Of a stretch of 64,000 bases of DNA, positions 34,492 to 43,184 are shown in pieces. The notes beneath the pieces are model-generated. The model was not told the origin of the DNA and searched no databases. It saw only the letters and a list, made by a program, of their open reading frames with translations. The first letter of the stretch is position 1. Every line of letters starts with the position of its first letter. The stretch lies in assembly GCA_033722675.1 (NCBI GenBank), contig JAWVYO010000001.1, positions 55,946-119,945 on the forward strand, written 5' to 3'. This DNA comes from DATHYU01 sp033722675 (GTDB taxonomy: Bacteria; Actinomycetota; Acidimicrobiia; Spongiisociales; UBA11373). The position numbers and the translations under genes were made by a program.

Positions 34492-37400
34492 ATGGGGGAC
34501 GAGACGCAGGGCTTCGGTCGCAACCTCTGGCTCGTGGACGAGATGGAGGAGCGCTACCGCACCGACCCGTCGTCGGTCGGCGAGGACTGGCGCCGGTACT
34601 TCGAGGGCGAGACGCCCCTCGGCGAGCCGGCCCGTGGCGCCGGACCCGACCGCGACGACGGTGACCCTGGGGACCGGACGGACCGCCCCGAACCGGCCGA
34701 CGGTCGGCCGGCGGCGACCGACGGGGACGACGCACCCGCCAAGCACGACGCCCGTGGCTCCGAACCCTCCACCGAGGACGCGGGACCGGACCTCGGTGAG
34801 GACGACGAGCTCACGACCCTGATCGGCACCCCGGCGGTGATCGCCGAGCGGATGGAGGAGAGTCGCGAGCTGCCGACGGCCACGTCGGTCCGGGCGATCC
34901 CCGCCAAGCTCCTCGAGGTCAACCGCCGCATCCTCAACAACCAGATCAAGCGCCTGCACAAGCCCGGCAAGGTCTCGTTCACCCACATCCTCGGTTGGGC
35001 GGTCGTGCGCGCCCTCCAGGAGTTCCCGGTGATGAACGCCGCGTACGCCTCGGTCGACGGCGACCCCCACATGGTCCGCTACGGCCACGTGAACCTCGGG
35101 ATCGCCATCGACATGGAGCGCAAGGACGGGAGCAGGACACTCCTGGTCCCCAACATCAAGCACGCCGACACCATGGACTTCGCCGGCTTCTGGGAGACCT
35201 ACGAGGACGTCGTCCAGCGCGTCCGGTCGGGCTCGATCACTCCGGACGACTTCGCCGGGACCACGGCCACCCTCACGAACCCCGGCACGGTGGGCACGGT
35301 GCAGTCGGTGCCCCGCCTCATGCCCGGCCAGGGCGTGATCGTCGGCGTCGGGGCCATCGGATACCCGCCCGAGTACCAGGCCGCCGATCCCGAGACGCTG
35401 TCACGGGTCGGGATCGGACGCACGATCACGATGACGTCGACCTATGACCACCGGATCATCCAGGGGGCGTCGAGCGGGCAGTTCCTCCGCCACATCCACG
35501 AACTGCTCCTCGGCGAGCACGACTTCTACGACGAGATCTTCCGGTCGATGTCGATCCCCTACGTGCCCGCCCGATGGGCGAGCGATGCCAACCCGGCCCC
35601 CGGGACCAGGGAGGCCGCCGAGAAGCAGGCCCGGGTGTTCCAGCTGATCAACATGTACCGGGTCCGGGGCCATCTCATCGCCGACCTCGACCCCCTCCGA
35701 CTCAAGCCGCCCACCATCCACGACGAGCTCGATCCCCTCACCTACGGCCTCACGATCTGGGACCTCGACCGGGAGTTCGCCACCAACGGCCTCGCCGGCC
35801 AGTCGACGATGACGCTGGGACGCATCCTCGGGACCCTGCGCGACGCCTACTGCCGGACGATCGGGATCGAGTACATGCACATCCAGGTCACCGAGGAGAA
35901 GGCCTGGATCCAGGCCCAGGTGGAGGGCGTGTCCGACGAGCTCGACGGCGAAGAGAAGCGCCGCCTCCTCGCCAAGCTGAACGAGGCCGAGGCCTTCGAG
36001 CGGTTCATCCACACGAAGTACCTGGGTCACAAGCGATTCAGCCTCGAGGGCTCGGAGTCGATGATCCCCTTCATCGACGAGGTGCTCAACGAGGCCGCCG
36101 ACGCCGGCATGGAGGACGTGTCGATCGGCATGGCCCACCGCGGTCGCCTGAACGTGCTCGCCAACACGATCGGCAAGAGCTACGCCCAGGTCTTTCGGGA
36201 GTTCGAAGGTGAACTGGATCCCTCGAGCACCCACGGCTCTGGCGACGTCAAGTACCACCTCGGCGCCAGGGGCGTGCACAAGTCGCCCGACGGGGCACAG
36301 GTGGACATCGAGGTCGCCGCCAATCCCAGCCACCTCGAGGCGGTGGACCCGGTGCTCGAAGGCATGGTCCGCGCCAAGCAGGATCGCGCCGGGGAGGGGG
36401 CGGTCGATCGGATCCTGCCCTTCCTCGTGCACGGCGACGCCGCGTTTTCGGGCCAGGGCGTGGTGGCGGAGACGCTCAACCTGTCCCAGCTGTGGGGCTA
36501 CCACACGGGGGGCACGATCCACCTGGTCGTCAACAACCAGGTGGGGTTCACCACCGATGCGGCCGACGCCCGCTCCTCGTTCTACGCGACGGACATCGCC
36601 AAGGCGGTGCAGGCCCCGATCTTCCACGTCAACGGCGACGACCCCGAAGCGGTCATCCGAGTGGCCCGGCTCGCCTTCTGGTACCGCCAGCAGTTCCACA
36701 AGGACGTGGTCGTGGACCTCATGTGCTACCGCCGCCTCGGCCACAACGAGGGTGACGACCCCTCGCTCACCCAACCCGCCATGTACCGGGTCATCGACGA
36801 GCACCCCTCGGTCCGCGACCTCTACCTCGACCGGCTCGTCGCCCGCGACGACCTGACGCGTGACGAGGCCGACGAGATCGCCCGCAGCTTCCGGGCGCTC
36901 CTCGACCAGGCCTTCGAGGAGACCCGCGGGCTGTCGAGGGCCATCCCCGACGCGCCGCCCGAGGAGCTTCCCGCCGAGTCGGCCCCCACCGCCGTCGACG
37001 CCGATCGGGTGCAGACCATCGAAGAGGCCCTGGCGACGATCCCCGAGGGGTTCAACGTCCATCCGAAGCTCACGAAGGTCCTCGAGAATCGCCATGAGCT
37101 GTTCCTCGACGGCCAGGTGGACTGGGCCCTCGCCGAGGCCATCGCCTTCGCGTCCCTCGCCGAGGAGGGCCACGGCGTGCGTCTGGCGGGCGAGGACAGC
37201 CGACGCGGCACGTTCAGCCATCGCCACGCGGTGCTCGTCGACTACCAGACCGAGGAGGAGTACGCCCCGCTCGAGTCCTTCGAGGACAACCCCGCCCAGG
37301 TCCAGCTCGTCGACTCGATGCTGTCGGAGTTCGCCGCCATGGGCTTCGAGTACGGCTACTCCGTGGTGGCCACCGACACCCTCGTCCTCTGGGAGGCGCA

Positions 37401-38133
37401 GTTCGGCGACTTCGTGAACGGCGGTCAGGTGGTCATCGACCAGTTCATCGCCGCCGGCGAGGACAAGTGGAACCAGCGGAGCGGGCTCGTCCTGCTCCTC
37501 CCCCACGGGTTCGAGGGCCAGGGCCCCGAGCACTCCAGCGCGCGCATCGAGCGGTTCCTGATCCTGTCGGCCGAGGACAACTGGCGGGTGGTGAACCCCT
37601 CCACACCGGCGCAGTACTTCCACGCCCTGCGGCGCCAGATCCACGACCCGGCGTTGAAGCCGCTCGTCGTGTTCACGCCGAAGTCGCTCCTGCGAACACG
37701 TGCGACGTTCAGCGACGTCGCCGACCTGAGCAGGGGCACGTTCTTCCCGGTCCTCGACGACCCCGATCCTCCCGCCGAGGCCCGGCGGGTGCTCGTCTGT
37801 TCGGGCAAGGTGTACTACGACCTGGCCGCCCACCGGGAGGAGCAGGGAATCGACGACGTGGCGATCCTCCGACTCGAGGAGCTGTTCCCCTTCCCGGCCG
37901 ACGAGCTCGAACGCCGGCTCACCGCCTTCGGGGACGCCGAGCTCATGTGGGTCCAGGAGGAGCCGTCGAACATGGGGCCCTGGCGGCACGTCTACTTCTG
38001 GCTCACGAGCCGACTGGGCCGGGTCCCTCGCCTCGCCGGCCGCGACGCCAGCGCCAGTCCCGCCACCGGGAGCCACAAGGTCCACGATCGCGAGCAGGAA
38101 GCGATCGTCGAGGCGGCCTTCGCCGCGGACTGA
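34492..38133 (+). CDS. kgd: Multifunctional 2-oxoglutarate dehydrogenase E1/E2 protein (Kgd)
   Basis: This 1213-residue enzyme fuses an E2 succinyltransferase core to a thiamine-dependent E1, the actinobacterial form of 2-oxoglutarate dehydrogenase. Residues 1-35 resemble the E1 N-terminal segment ('GFGRNLWLVDEMEERY'), 45-105 form an acidic disordered linker, about 110-345 form the E2 core ending in 'TYDHRIIQGASSG' with the catalytic His, and about 385-1213 form E1 ('GMAHRGRLNVLAN', 'NNQVGFTTDAAD', 'GHNEGDDPS'). No lipoyl domain is present, so lipoate must come from a separate pyruvate-dehydrogenase-type E2. The ATG follows AAAGGA. In relatives a FHA protein (GarA/OdhI) inhibits it; none is nearby. 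Confidence 0.96.
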   Translation: MGDETQGFGRNLWLVDEMEERYRTDPSSVGEDWRRYFEGETPLGEPARGAGPDRDDGDPGDRTDRPEPADGRPAATDGDDAPAKHDARGSEPSTEDAGPDLGEDDELTTLIGTPAVIAERMEESRELPTATSVRAIPAKLLEVNRRILNNQIKRLHKPGKVSFTHILGWAVVRALQEFPVMNAAYASVDGDPHMVRYGHVNLGIAIDMERKDGSRTLLVPNIKHADTMDFAGFWETYEDVVQRVRSGSITPDDFAGTTATLTNPGTVGTVQSVPRLMPGQGVIVGVGAIGYPPEYQAADPETLSRVGIGRTITMTSTYDHRIIQGASSGQFLRHIHELLLGEHDFYDEIFRSMSIPYVPARWASDANPAPGTREAAEKQARVFQLINMYRVRGHLIADLDPLRLKPPTIHDELDPLTYGLTIWDLDREFATNGLAGQSTMTLGRILGTLRDAYCRTIGIEYMHIQVTEEKAWIQAQVEGVSDELDGEEKRRLLAKLNEAEAFERFIHTKYLGHKRFSLEGSESMIPFIDEVLNEAADAGMEDVSIGMAHRGRLNVLANTIGKSYAQVFREFEGELDPSSTHGSGDVKYHLGARGVHKSPDGAQVDIEVAANPSHLEAVDPVLEGMVRAKQDRAGEGAVDRILPFLVHGDAAFSGQGVVAETLNLSQLWGYHTGGTIHLVVNNQVGFTTDAADARSSFYATDIAKAVQAPIFHVNGDDPEAVIRVARLAFWYRQQFHKDVVVDLMCYRRLGHNEGDDPSLTQPAMYRVIDEHPSVRDLYLDRLVARDDLTRDEADEIARSFRALLDQAFEETRGLSRAIPDAPPEELPAESAPTAVDADRVQTIEEALATIPEGFNVHPKLTKVLENRHELFLDGQVDWALAEAIAFASLAEEGHGVRLAGEDSRRGTFSHRHAVLVDYQTEEEYAPLESFEDNPAQVQLVDSMLSEFAAMGFEYGYSVVATDTLVLWEAQFGDFVNGGQVVIDQFIAAGEDKWNQRSGLVLLLPHGFEGQGPEHSSARIERFLILSAEDNWRVVNPSTPAQYFHALRRQIHDPALKPLVVFTPKSLLRTRATFSDVADLSRGTFFPVLDDPDPPAEARRVLVCSGKVYYDLAAHREEQGIDDVAILRLEELFPFPADELERRLTAFGDAELMWVQEEPSNMGPWRHVYFWLTSRLGRVPRLAGRDASASPATGSHKVHDREQEAIVEAAFAAD

Positions 38134-38637
38134 TCAACGGGTCCGGCCCCGGGCCACATCCCACAGCGCCTTCCCCCACGCCGCCATCTCCCGGAGCCAC
38201 CCCTCGACGACCCACCGGCGCAGGGATGCGTCGCCGCGGTCCGACGCGGCGCCCTCGACGTCGAAGCCGACACGGCGGAAGAGGAATCGGGCACGGGGGA
38301 GGTGGAAGCGATCGGTGACGATCAACAGCCGGTTCCAGCCGTGTTCGGCGGCGATCGGCCGCAGGTTGCGCGCGTGTTCGAGCGTGCTCGTCGAACGGTC
38401 CTCCAGGAGGACGGACGCCGGGGGGACCCCGGCGGCGACGGCGAGGTCGCGGATCGTCTCGGCCTCCGAACGAGGCCCGTCGCCAATGCCGCCGCAGCCC
38501 ACGAGGACGGTGATCCGACGCGCCCGCATCTCGGCCACCGCCCGCTCGACCCGTCGCCGCAGCGACGGTGAGGGGGTCCCGTCGGAGAACACCTGGGCAC
38601 CGAGGACGACGACGGCGTCTGCGGGACGGTGGGCCAT
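38134..38637 (-). CDS. YdcF/DUF218-family protein
   Basis: This 167-residue protein belongs to the DUF218 (YdcF/SanA/ElyC-like) family. Motifs are 'AVVVLGAQVFSDGTPS', 'RRVERAVA', 'SEAETIRDLA', 'DRSTSTLEHARNLRP' and 'VTDRFHLPRA'. Family members act at the cell envelope or bind nucleotides, and the exact reaction is unsettled. There is no N-terminal membrane helix here, so this one is probably cytosolic. A CAGGAT box lies 6 nt upstream of the ATG. It is tail-to-tail with kgd with no spacer. Confidence 0.87.
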   Translation of the reverse strand: MAHRPADAVVVLGAQVFSDGTPSPSLRRRVERAVAEMRARRITVLVGCGGIGDGPRSEAETIRDLAVAAGVPPASVLLEDRSTSTLEHARNLRPIAAEHGWNRLLIVTDRFHLPRARFLFRRVGFDVEGAASDRGDASLRRWVVEGWLREMAAWGKALWDVARGRTR

Positions 38638-38643
38638 GGCTCG

Positions 38644-38649
38644 ATCCTG
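38644..38649 (-). promoter_or_regulatory. Leaderless -10 element for the DUF218 gene
   Basis: On the minus strand CAGGAT is followed by 6 nt and the ATG at 38637, the same variant and spacing as before the malic enzyme gene. Confidence 0.35.
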
Positions 38650-38752
38650 CCATGCCCGTCCGCCCTCGTCGCAGAGACGCCGGCCGGCCTGCTCGCCCTC
38701 AAGCCGCCCGGATCTCCCGCCGATACTCGGTGGGAACCCCGAGGAGGTCACC

Positions 38753-38950
38753 ATGACCTGCAGCCGATGCGGCGGCGACGCCGTCGTCAAACGGAACTCC
38801 GCCTACTACTGCGGCAAGTGCGCCCTCGCCCGCGACTGGCACGAGATCATCCAACTCGTGCAGGACGCCCGCGTGGAGACACCGGTCGGCGGAGCGGGCG
38901 AGACGCCCGCGGCCGAGTCCGAGGCCGACCCCTTCCTCGCGCGGGCCTGA
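38753..38950 (+). CDS. Small zinc-ribbon protein
   Basis: This 65-residue protein has two CxxC knuckles, 'CSRCGG' at residues 3-8 and 'YYCGKCALARDWHEI' at about 19-33, a clear four-Cys zinc ribbon, followed by a Glu/Ala-rich tail. The ATG at 38753 is backed by a GAGGAGG sequence six bases upstream; the longer frame to the left has no support. Function unknown; small zinc ribbons of this sort often bind nucleic acid or assist a partner protein. It precedes the ABC permease gene by about 34 bp and could be co-transcribed with it. Confidence 0.75.
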   Translation: MTCSRCGGDAVVKRNSAYYCGKCALARDWHEIIQLVQDARVETPVGGAGETPAAESEADPFLARA

Positions 38951-38971
38951 GCCGACCCGGAGGGTGCTCGG

Positions 38972-38977
38972 TAGCAT
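38972..38977 (+). promoter_or_regulatory. Leaderless -10 element pointing to a TTG start
   Basis: TAGCAT is followed by 7 nt and TTG at 38985, the predicted start of the permease gene. Confidence 0.35.
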
Positions 38978-38984
38978 CCTCCCG

Positions 38985-41768
38985 TTGGCCGATCGATCCG
39001 CTCGAACCAGACCTCCTGCCGTCCGGCGCCTCGCCGGATGGCTCCGATGGCTGGGCGTCCCCTTCGGCGACCTGGCCCTCGCGCTGGCGCTCGTCGGCGC
39101 GACCGCCGCCCCCGCCTTCCTCGTATCCGCCGCCGACGTGTGGCAGGACGCCGCCGGCGACCGCATCGCCGGCACACTGGCCGACGGTGCCGATCCCGAC
39201 GCGTCGGGCATCGCGATCACCACGCTGACCACGTTCACCCCCGCGGCCACCCGGACCGCCGACGACCTCGTCACGGCCCGGCTGCGGGCGATCGACGGTC
39301 TCGGCGAGGTCCGCCGGTTCCAGTACACGTTCCGCAACGACGTGTTCGCCGACCCACCGCTGCCGCCGGCGGGGGCGCCGGTCCGCCTCTTCGCCGCGGA
39401 CGGGGCCGTCGACGCCATCGAGATCGTCGATCGGGCCGACGTCGCCGAGCCCTCGGTGTGGATCTCCACGTGGTTCGCCGAACGGTCGGGGCTTCGTCCG
39501 GGTGACGTCGTGTACGTCCCCGCGCCCCTGGACCCGAACCAGGTCGGCGCCGAGATACCCGGGGCCCGAGGGCCGACCGTCGCCACCACGGTGGCGGGGA
39601 CGTACGAACCGGTGTGGGACGGGGACGCAGCCCCGTACTGGGAGGACGTCCCGCCCGATCTCGTCCCCCGGTTCCTCCGCCCCTTCAACGCCCCGGCCTT
39701 CTCGCTCTTCGTGCTGGATCCGGCGACGATGGAGGGGCTGGCGGTGAGCGGGGCGACGCGGTGGACGGCCCCTGCCGTCGACGTCCCCCGCGACATCGGC
39801 GGACTCCGATCGATGGTCGGCGCCTACCGGGCGCTCGAGGTCGCCCTCACCACCGATCCCGACCTCGCCGCCGCGCTGGACGATCTCGCCGCCGGACTCG
39901 GCGATCTCCTCGACGACGACCTGCTCGTTCCCATCCCCGAGACCGGCTTCGACTCCACCCTGCCCTCGACGCTGGCCGAGGCCGAGGCGGCGCTCGTCCA
40001 ACTCGACCAGCCGCTGGCGTCCGCGCGCACCGCGGGGGTGGCCGTCGGCCTCGTCATCATGGTCGCGAGCGCCGTGTTCGTGGTGCAGCGCCGACGCTCC
40101 GAGTACGTCCTCCTCGCCGGCGAGGGAGACCGGTGGTGGCGGTTCGCTCCCCGTGCCTTCGCTCAGTTGACACTGCCGGGTGCCCTCGGTACGACCCTCG
40201 GCGTGATCGCCGCGGCCGAAGTCGGCCACCGCGTCGGCCCGGCCACCGGGTTCGACCTCTCGCCCGTCGACGTGGTCGGCACCGCCGGGGTGGTCGCCGC
40301 CGGCACGCTCCTCGCCGCCCTGACCACGGGCGTGATCGCGCAGGCCACCCTGGACCGCGGCGTGATCGGCGCCCGACCCCACCTCCTCACCTCGGTCGTG
40401 TCGCTCCTCTCGCTGGTGGCCGCCGGCTTCCTCTGGGCGGTCGTCGGCTCCTCGACGTCGACGGGGACCGTCGACGTGAGCGTCGTCGCCTTCCCGCTGG
40501 TCGGGCTCGTCGCCGCCGCTTCGACGATGGCCTGGGCGATCGGATCGGTGACGCGGCGGAACAGGGAGGCCGGCCGGCGCCTCCCCCTCGTGGCCTGGCT
40601 GGCCGTCCGTCGCCTCGGGACCCGCTCCGACGGCCCCAGGATCGTGGCCGCGGCCGGTGCCGTGGGGATCGGGCTCGTCGTCTTCTCGACCATGCTCGTC
40701 GCCTCCCTCGACGAGACCGTCGACGCCAAGCTGGCCACCGAGGTGGGCGGCGCGAGCAGGGTGTCCGTGCTCACGTCGGACCGCACCACCGTCGAACTGC
40801 CGCCCGACTCGACGATCGTCTCGACCTCCCGGAGTCGTATCACGGGCCGCGGCGAGGTCGTGACCCTGGTCGCCGTCGACCCCGCGACGCTGCCGGAGGC
40901 CGTGTTCTGGCCCGACGCCTTCGGCGCCGACCTGGGCCGGACCATCGAGCGGCTTGCCACGCCCCTCGACGGGACGCTGCCGGTGGTGGCCGTGGCCTCT
41001 CAGCCGACGCCGGACTCCGGCGCCGTGGGCACCACCCGGACCGTTCCCTTCCAGGTCGTCGATCGGGTCCGCTCGTTCCCGTTGGCGGACGACTTCGGGA
41101 TCTCGCTCCTCGTCGACGTCGACCGCCTCGACGCGCTCGAGCGTGCTCGCGTCGCCGACGTGCTCGGGGTGCCACTCGACGATCCCGCAGTGGACGACGC
41201 CTTCGTCCCACCGTCGACCCGGGCCACCAAGCACGTCGTGTCGATGCTTCCGCTCGACCGGCTCGTCGCGCAGCTCGAGGATCAGGGCCTCGTGGCGCGC
41301 GACGGCCTCGACCGCGCCGAACGCGCCGTCGCCGTCGACGTCCTCGCCCCCGGCTTCGCCTTCGACTACCTGCGCCTGCTCGGGGCCGTCGCCGCCGCCG
41401 CCGCCATCGCCGGACTGCTCCTCCATCTCGCCGAACGCCGTGACAGCCGGGCGCTGACCGCCGTCATCACCCGGCGAATGGGACTCCGACCGCGCCGGGC
41501 GGCGCTCGTCACCACCGTCGAGATCGGCGCCCTGTCTGCGGTCGCCACGCTCACGGCCGCCGTCACCGCCCCGTTCATCACCGCCCGCCTCCTCCCGCGC
41601 TTCGATCCGAATCCTGCGCTCCCGCCGCAGGTCGCCGTCGGTGTCCCGGGCTGGGAGGTCGTGATCGCGGTGGTCGGCATCATCACGCTGCTGGCGGCGG
41701 TCGTGTGGGCGAGCGAGCTGCGCTGGTCCCGCCTCGATCACGGGGAGGTGCTGCGTGCCATCGACTGA
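38985..41768 (+). CDS. Large FtsX-type ABC permease
   Basis: This permease has about 927 residues. An N-terminal helix near residue 30 is followed by a large extracytoplasmic domain (about 50-340), a block of helices at about 340-530 including 'VVQRRRSEYVLLAGEG' (coupling-like), a second extracytoplasmic region at about 560-770 and a terminal helix set with 'LAERRDSRALTAVITRRMGLRPRRAALV' spread over residues 800-850. This is the duplicated MacB/FtsX layout. I place the start at TTG 38985 because a -10-like TAGCAT precedes it; GTG 38964 is the alternative. It overlaps the first of two ATPase genes by 14 bases. Substrate unknown. Confidence 0.88.
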   Translation: MADRSARTRPPAVRRLAGWLRWLGVPFGDLALALALVGATAAPAFLVSAADVWQDAAGDRIAGTLADGADPDASGIAITTLTTFTPAATRTADDLVTARLRAIDGLGEVRRFQYTFRNDVFADPPLPPAGAPVRLFAADGAVDAIEIVDRADVAEPSVWISTWFAERSGLRPGDVVYVPAPLDPNQVGAEIPGARGPTVATTVAGTYEPVWDGDAAPYWEDVPPDLVPRFLRPFNAPAFSLFVLDPATMEGLAVSGATRWTAPAVDVPRDIGGLRSMVGAYRALEVALTTDPDLAAALDDLAAGLGDLLDDDLLVPIPETGFDSTLPSTLAEAEAALVQLDQPLASARTAGVAVGLVIMVASAVFVVQRRRSEYVLLAGEGDRWWRFAPRAFAQLTLPGALGTTLGVIAAAEVGHRVGPATGFDLSPVDVVGTAGVVAAGTLLAALTTGVIAQATLDRGVIGARPHLLTSVVSLLSLVAAGFLWAVVGSSTSTGTVDVSVVAFPLVGLVAAASTMAWAIGSVTRRNREAGRRLPLVAWLAVRRLGTRSDGPRIVAAAGAVGIGLVVFSTMLVASLDETVDAKLATEVGGASRVSVLTSDRTTVELPPDSTIVSTSRSRITGRGEVVTLVAVDPATLPEAVFWPDAFGADLGRTIERLATPLDGTLPVVAVASQPTPDSGAVGTTRTVPFQVVDRVRSFPLADDFGISLLVDVDRLDALERARVADVLGVPLDDPAVDDAFVPPSTRATKHVVSMLPLDRLVAQLEDQGLVARDGLDRAERAVAVDVLAPGFAFDYLRLLGAVAAAAAIAGLLLHLAERRDSRALTAVITRRMGLRPRRAALVTTVEIGALSAVATLTAAVTAPFITARLLPRFDPNPALPPQVAVGVPGWEVVIAVVGIITLLAAVVWASELRWSRLDHGEVLRAID

Positions 41769-42567
41769 TCTCCTCGTGTCGTGCGAACACCTCGTCAAGG
41801 TGTACGACAGCCCCACCGGTCGGGTCCAGGCGGTCCGGGGCGTGGATCTCGAGCTCCCCCGCGGGGTGAAGGCGGCGGTCGTCGGGCCGTCCGGCAGCGG
41901 GAAGTCGTCACTGCTGCGAATGGTGGCGGGCCTTGACCGACCGACCGCGGGCCTCGTCACCATCGCCGGGACCGACCTGAGCGCCCTCCGTCCGGGCCGG
42001 CGCGCGCGGGTCCGCGCCGAACTCCTCACCCACGTCTACCAGCGGCCCGCGGCGAATCTGCTCGCCCATCTCACCGCGTATCAACAGCTGGACCGCATCG
42101 CTCGACCGCGTCGCGATCGGACGGTCGTCGTCGGCGACGTGCTCGAGCGGCTGGGACTCGGCCATCGCGTCGACCACGTGCCCGCCGCGCTCTCGGGCGG
42201 CGAGCAGCAACGGCTGGCCTTCGCCCGCGCCGCGGTCGCCGACCATCGCCTGGTCATCGCCGACGAACCGACCGCCCAGCTCGATCCCGACAGCGCCGCC
42301 GCCGTCCTCGACACGATCGACTACCTGGCCGAACGAGGGACGACGGTGCTCATCGCCACCCACGACCATCGCGTGCTCGGGCGCCTGGACGAGATCGTCA
42401 CCCTGCGGGACGGCGCGGTCGCCAGCATCGTGCGGGGCGGCACCGAACTCGCCGTGATCGACCGCTCGGGCCGCCTCCAGCTGCCGCCCCACGTGCTGGA
42501 GCACTTCCCCGAGCGATCGGCCCGCCTGGACTGGGACGGGGAGAGCCTGTCGGTGGATCCGCCATGA
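41755..42567 (+). CDS. ABC exporter ATPase, first of two
   Basis: This 270-residue ATPase has Walker A 'GPSGSGKSS', Q-loop 'HVYQRPAANLLAHLT', signature 'LSGGEQQR', Walker B 'LVIADEPTAQLDPD' and switch His 'ATHDHRVLG'. It carries a C-terminal extension of about 50 residues ('GRLQLPPHVLEHF') that the LolD group normally lacks. GTG 41755 lies inside the end of the permease gene after GGGGAGG. Its stop overlaps the second ATPase start by 4 bases. Sequence features are complete for ATP hydrolysis. Confidence 0.93.
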   Translation: MPSTDLLVSCEHLVKVYDSPTGRVQAVRGVDLELPRGVKAAVVGPSGSGKSSLLRMVAGLDRPTAGLVTIAGTDLSALRPGRRARVRAELLTHVYQRPAANLLAHLTAYQQLDRIARPRRDRTVVVGDVLERLGLGHRVDHVPAALSGGEQQRLAFARAAVADHRLVIADEPTAQLDPDSAAAVLDTIDYLAERGTTVLIATHDHRVLGRLDEIVTLRDGAVASIVRGGTELAVIDRSGRLQLPPHVLEHFPERSARLDWDGESLSVDPP

Positions 42568-43184
42568 GCCCCCTCGTCACCCTCTCGGGAGTCGTTCGCG
42601 ACTATCGGCGCTCCGCCGAGACCGTCCGGGCGCTCGACGACGTCACGCTGGGTTTGGACGCCGGCACCGTGACGGGGATCGTCGGGCCGTCCGGCTCGGG
42701 CAAGACCACGCTCATCAATCTCGTGGTCGGCTGGGACGAACCGACCGAGGGATCCGTCGAGTGGTCGGTCGGCGACGACTGGCAGGGCCTCGCCGTGGTC
42801 CCCCAGGGCCTCGGCCTGCTCCCGGAGCTGACGCTCGCCGACAACGTCGAGCTCCCGGCGCGCCTCGGCAATCCACAACCCGTCCCGACGGAGACGCTCC
42901 TCGAGATGGTCGGCCTCGGCGCCCTGGCGAGGCGGCTGCCCGACGAGGTGTCGATGGGCGAACGCCAGCGCGCCTCCATCGCCCGGGCGCTGGCTCCCGG
43001 CCCGGCAGTGCTCGTCGCCGACGAGCCGACGAGCCATCAGGACGAGGACAACGTCCGGCGGGTTGCGACGCTCCTCGCCGACTGCGCCGAGGCGGGTGCC
43101 GCCGTCCTCGTGGCGACCCACGACGAACGGGTGCTCGACCGTCTCGACCTCGTGCTCCGACTCGAGGACGGCCGGCTGGTCTAG
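42564..43184 (+). CDS. ABC exporter ATPase, second of two
   Basis: This compact 206-residue ATPase has Walker A 'GPSGSGKTT', Q-loop '[13 protein letters not shown]', and Walker B '[14 protein letters not shown]' with the switch His 'ATHDERVLD'. The signature is degenerate, 'VSMGERQR' in place of LSGGQ, and the D-loop is 'HQDED' rather than the usual SALD/NLD. It may therefore form an asymmetric heterodimer with the preceding ATPase, in which one composite site is less active. The ATG overlaps the preceding stop. It ends convergently with the EtfD-like gene, with overlapping stops. Confidence 0.92.
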   Translation: MSPLVTLSGVVRDYRRSAETVRALDDVTLGLDAGTVTGIVGPSGSGKTTLINLVVGWDEPTEGSVEWSVGDDWQGLAVVPQGLGLLPELTLADNVELPARLGNPQPVPTETLLEMVGLGALARRLPDEVSMGERQRASIARALAPGPAVLVADEPTSHQDEDNVRRVATLLADCAEAGAAVLVATHDERVLDRLDLVLRLEDGRLV

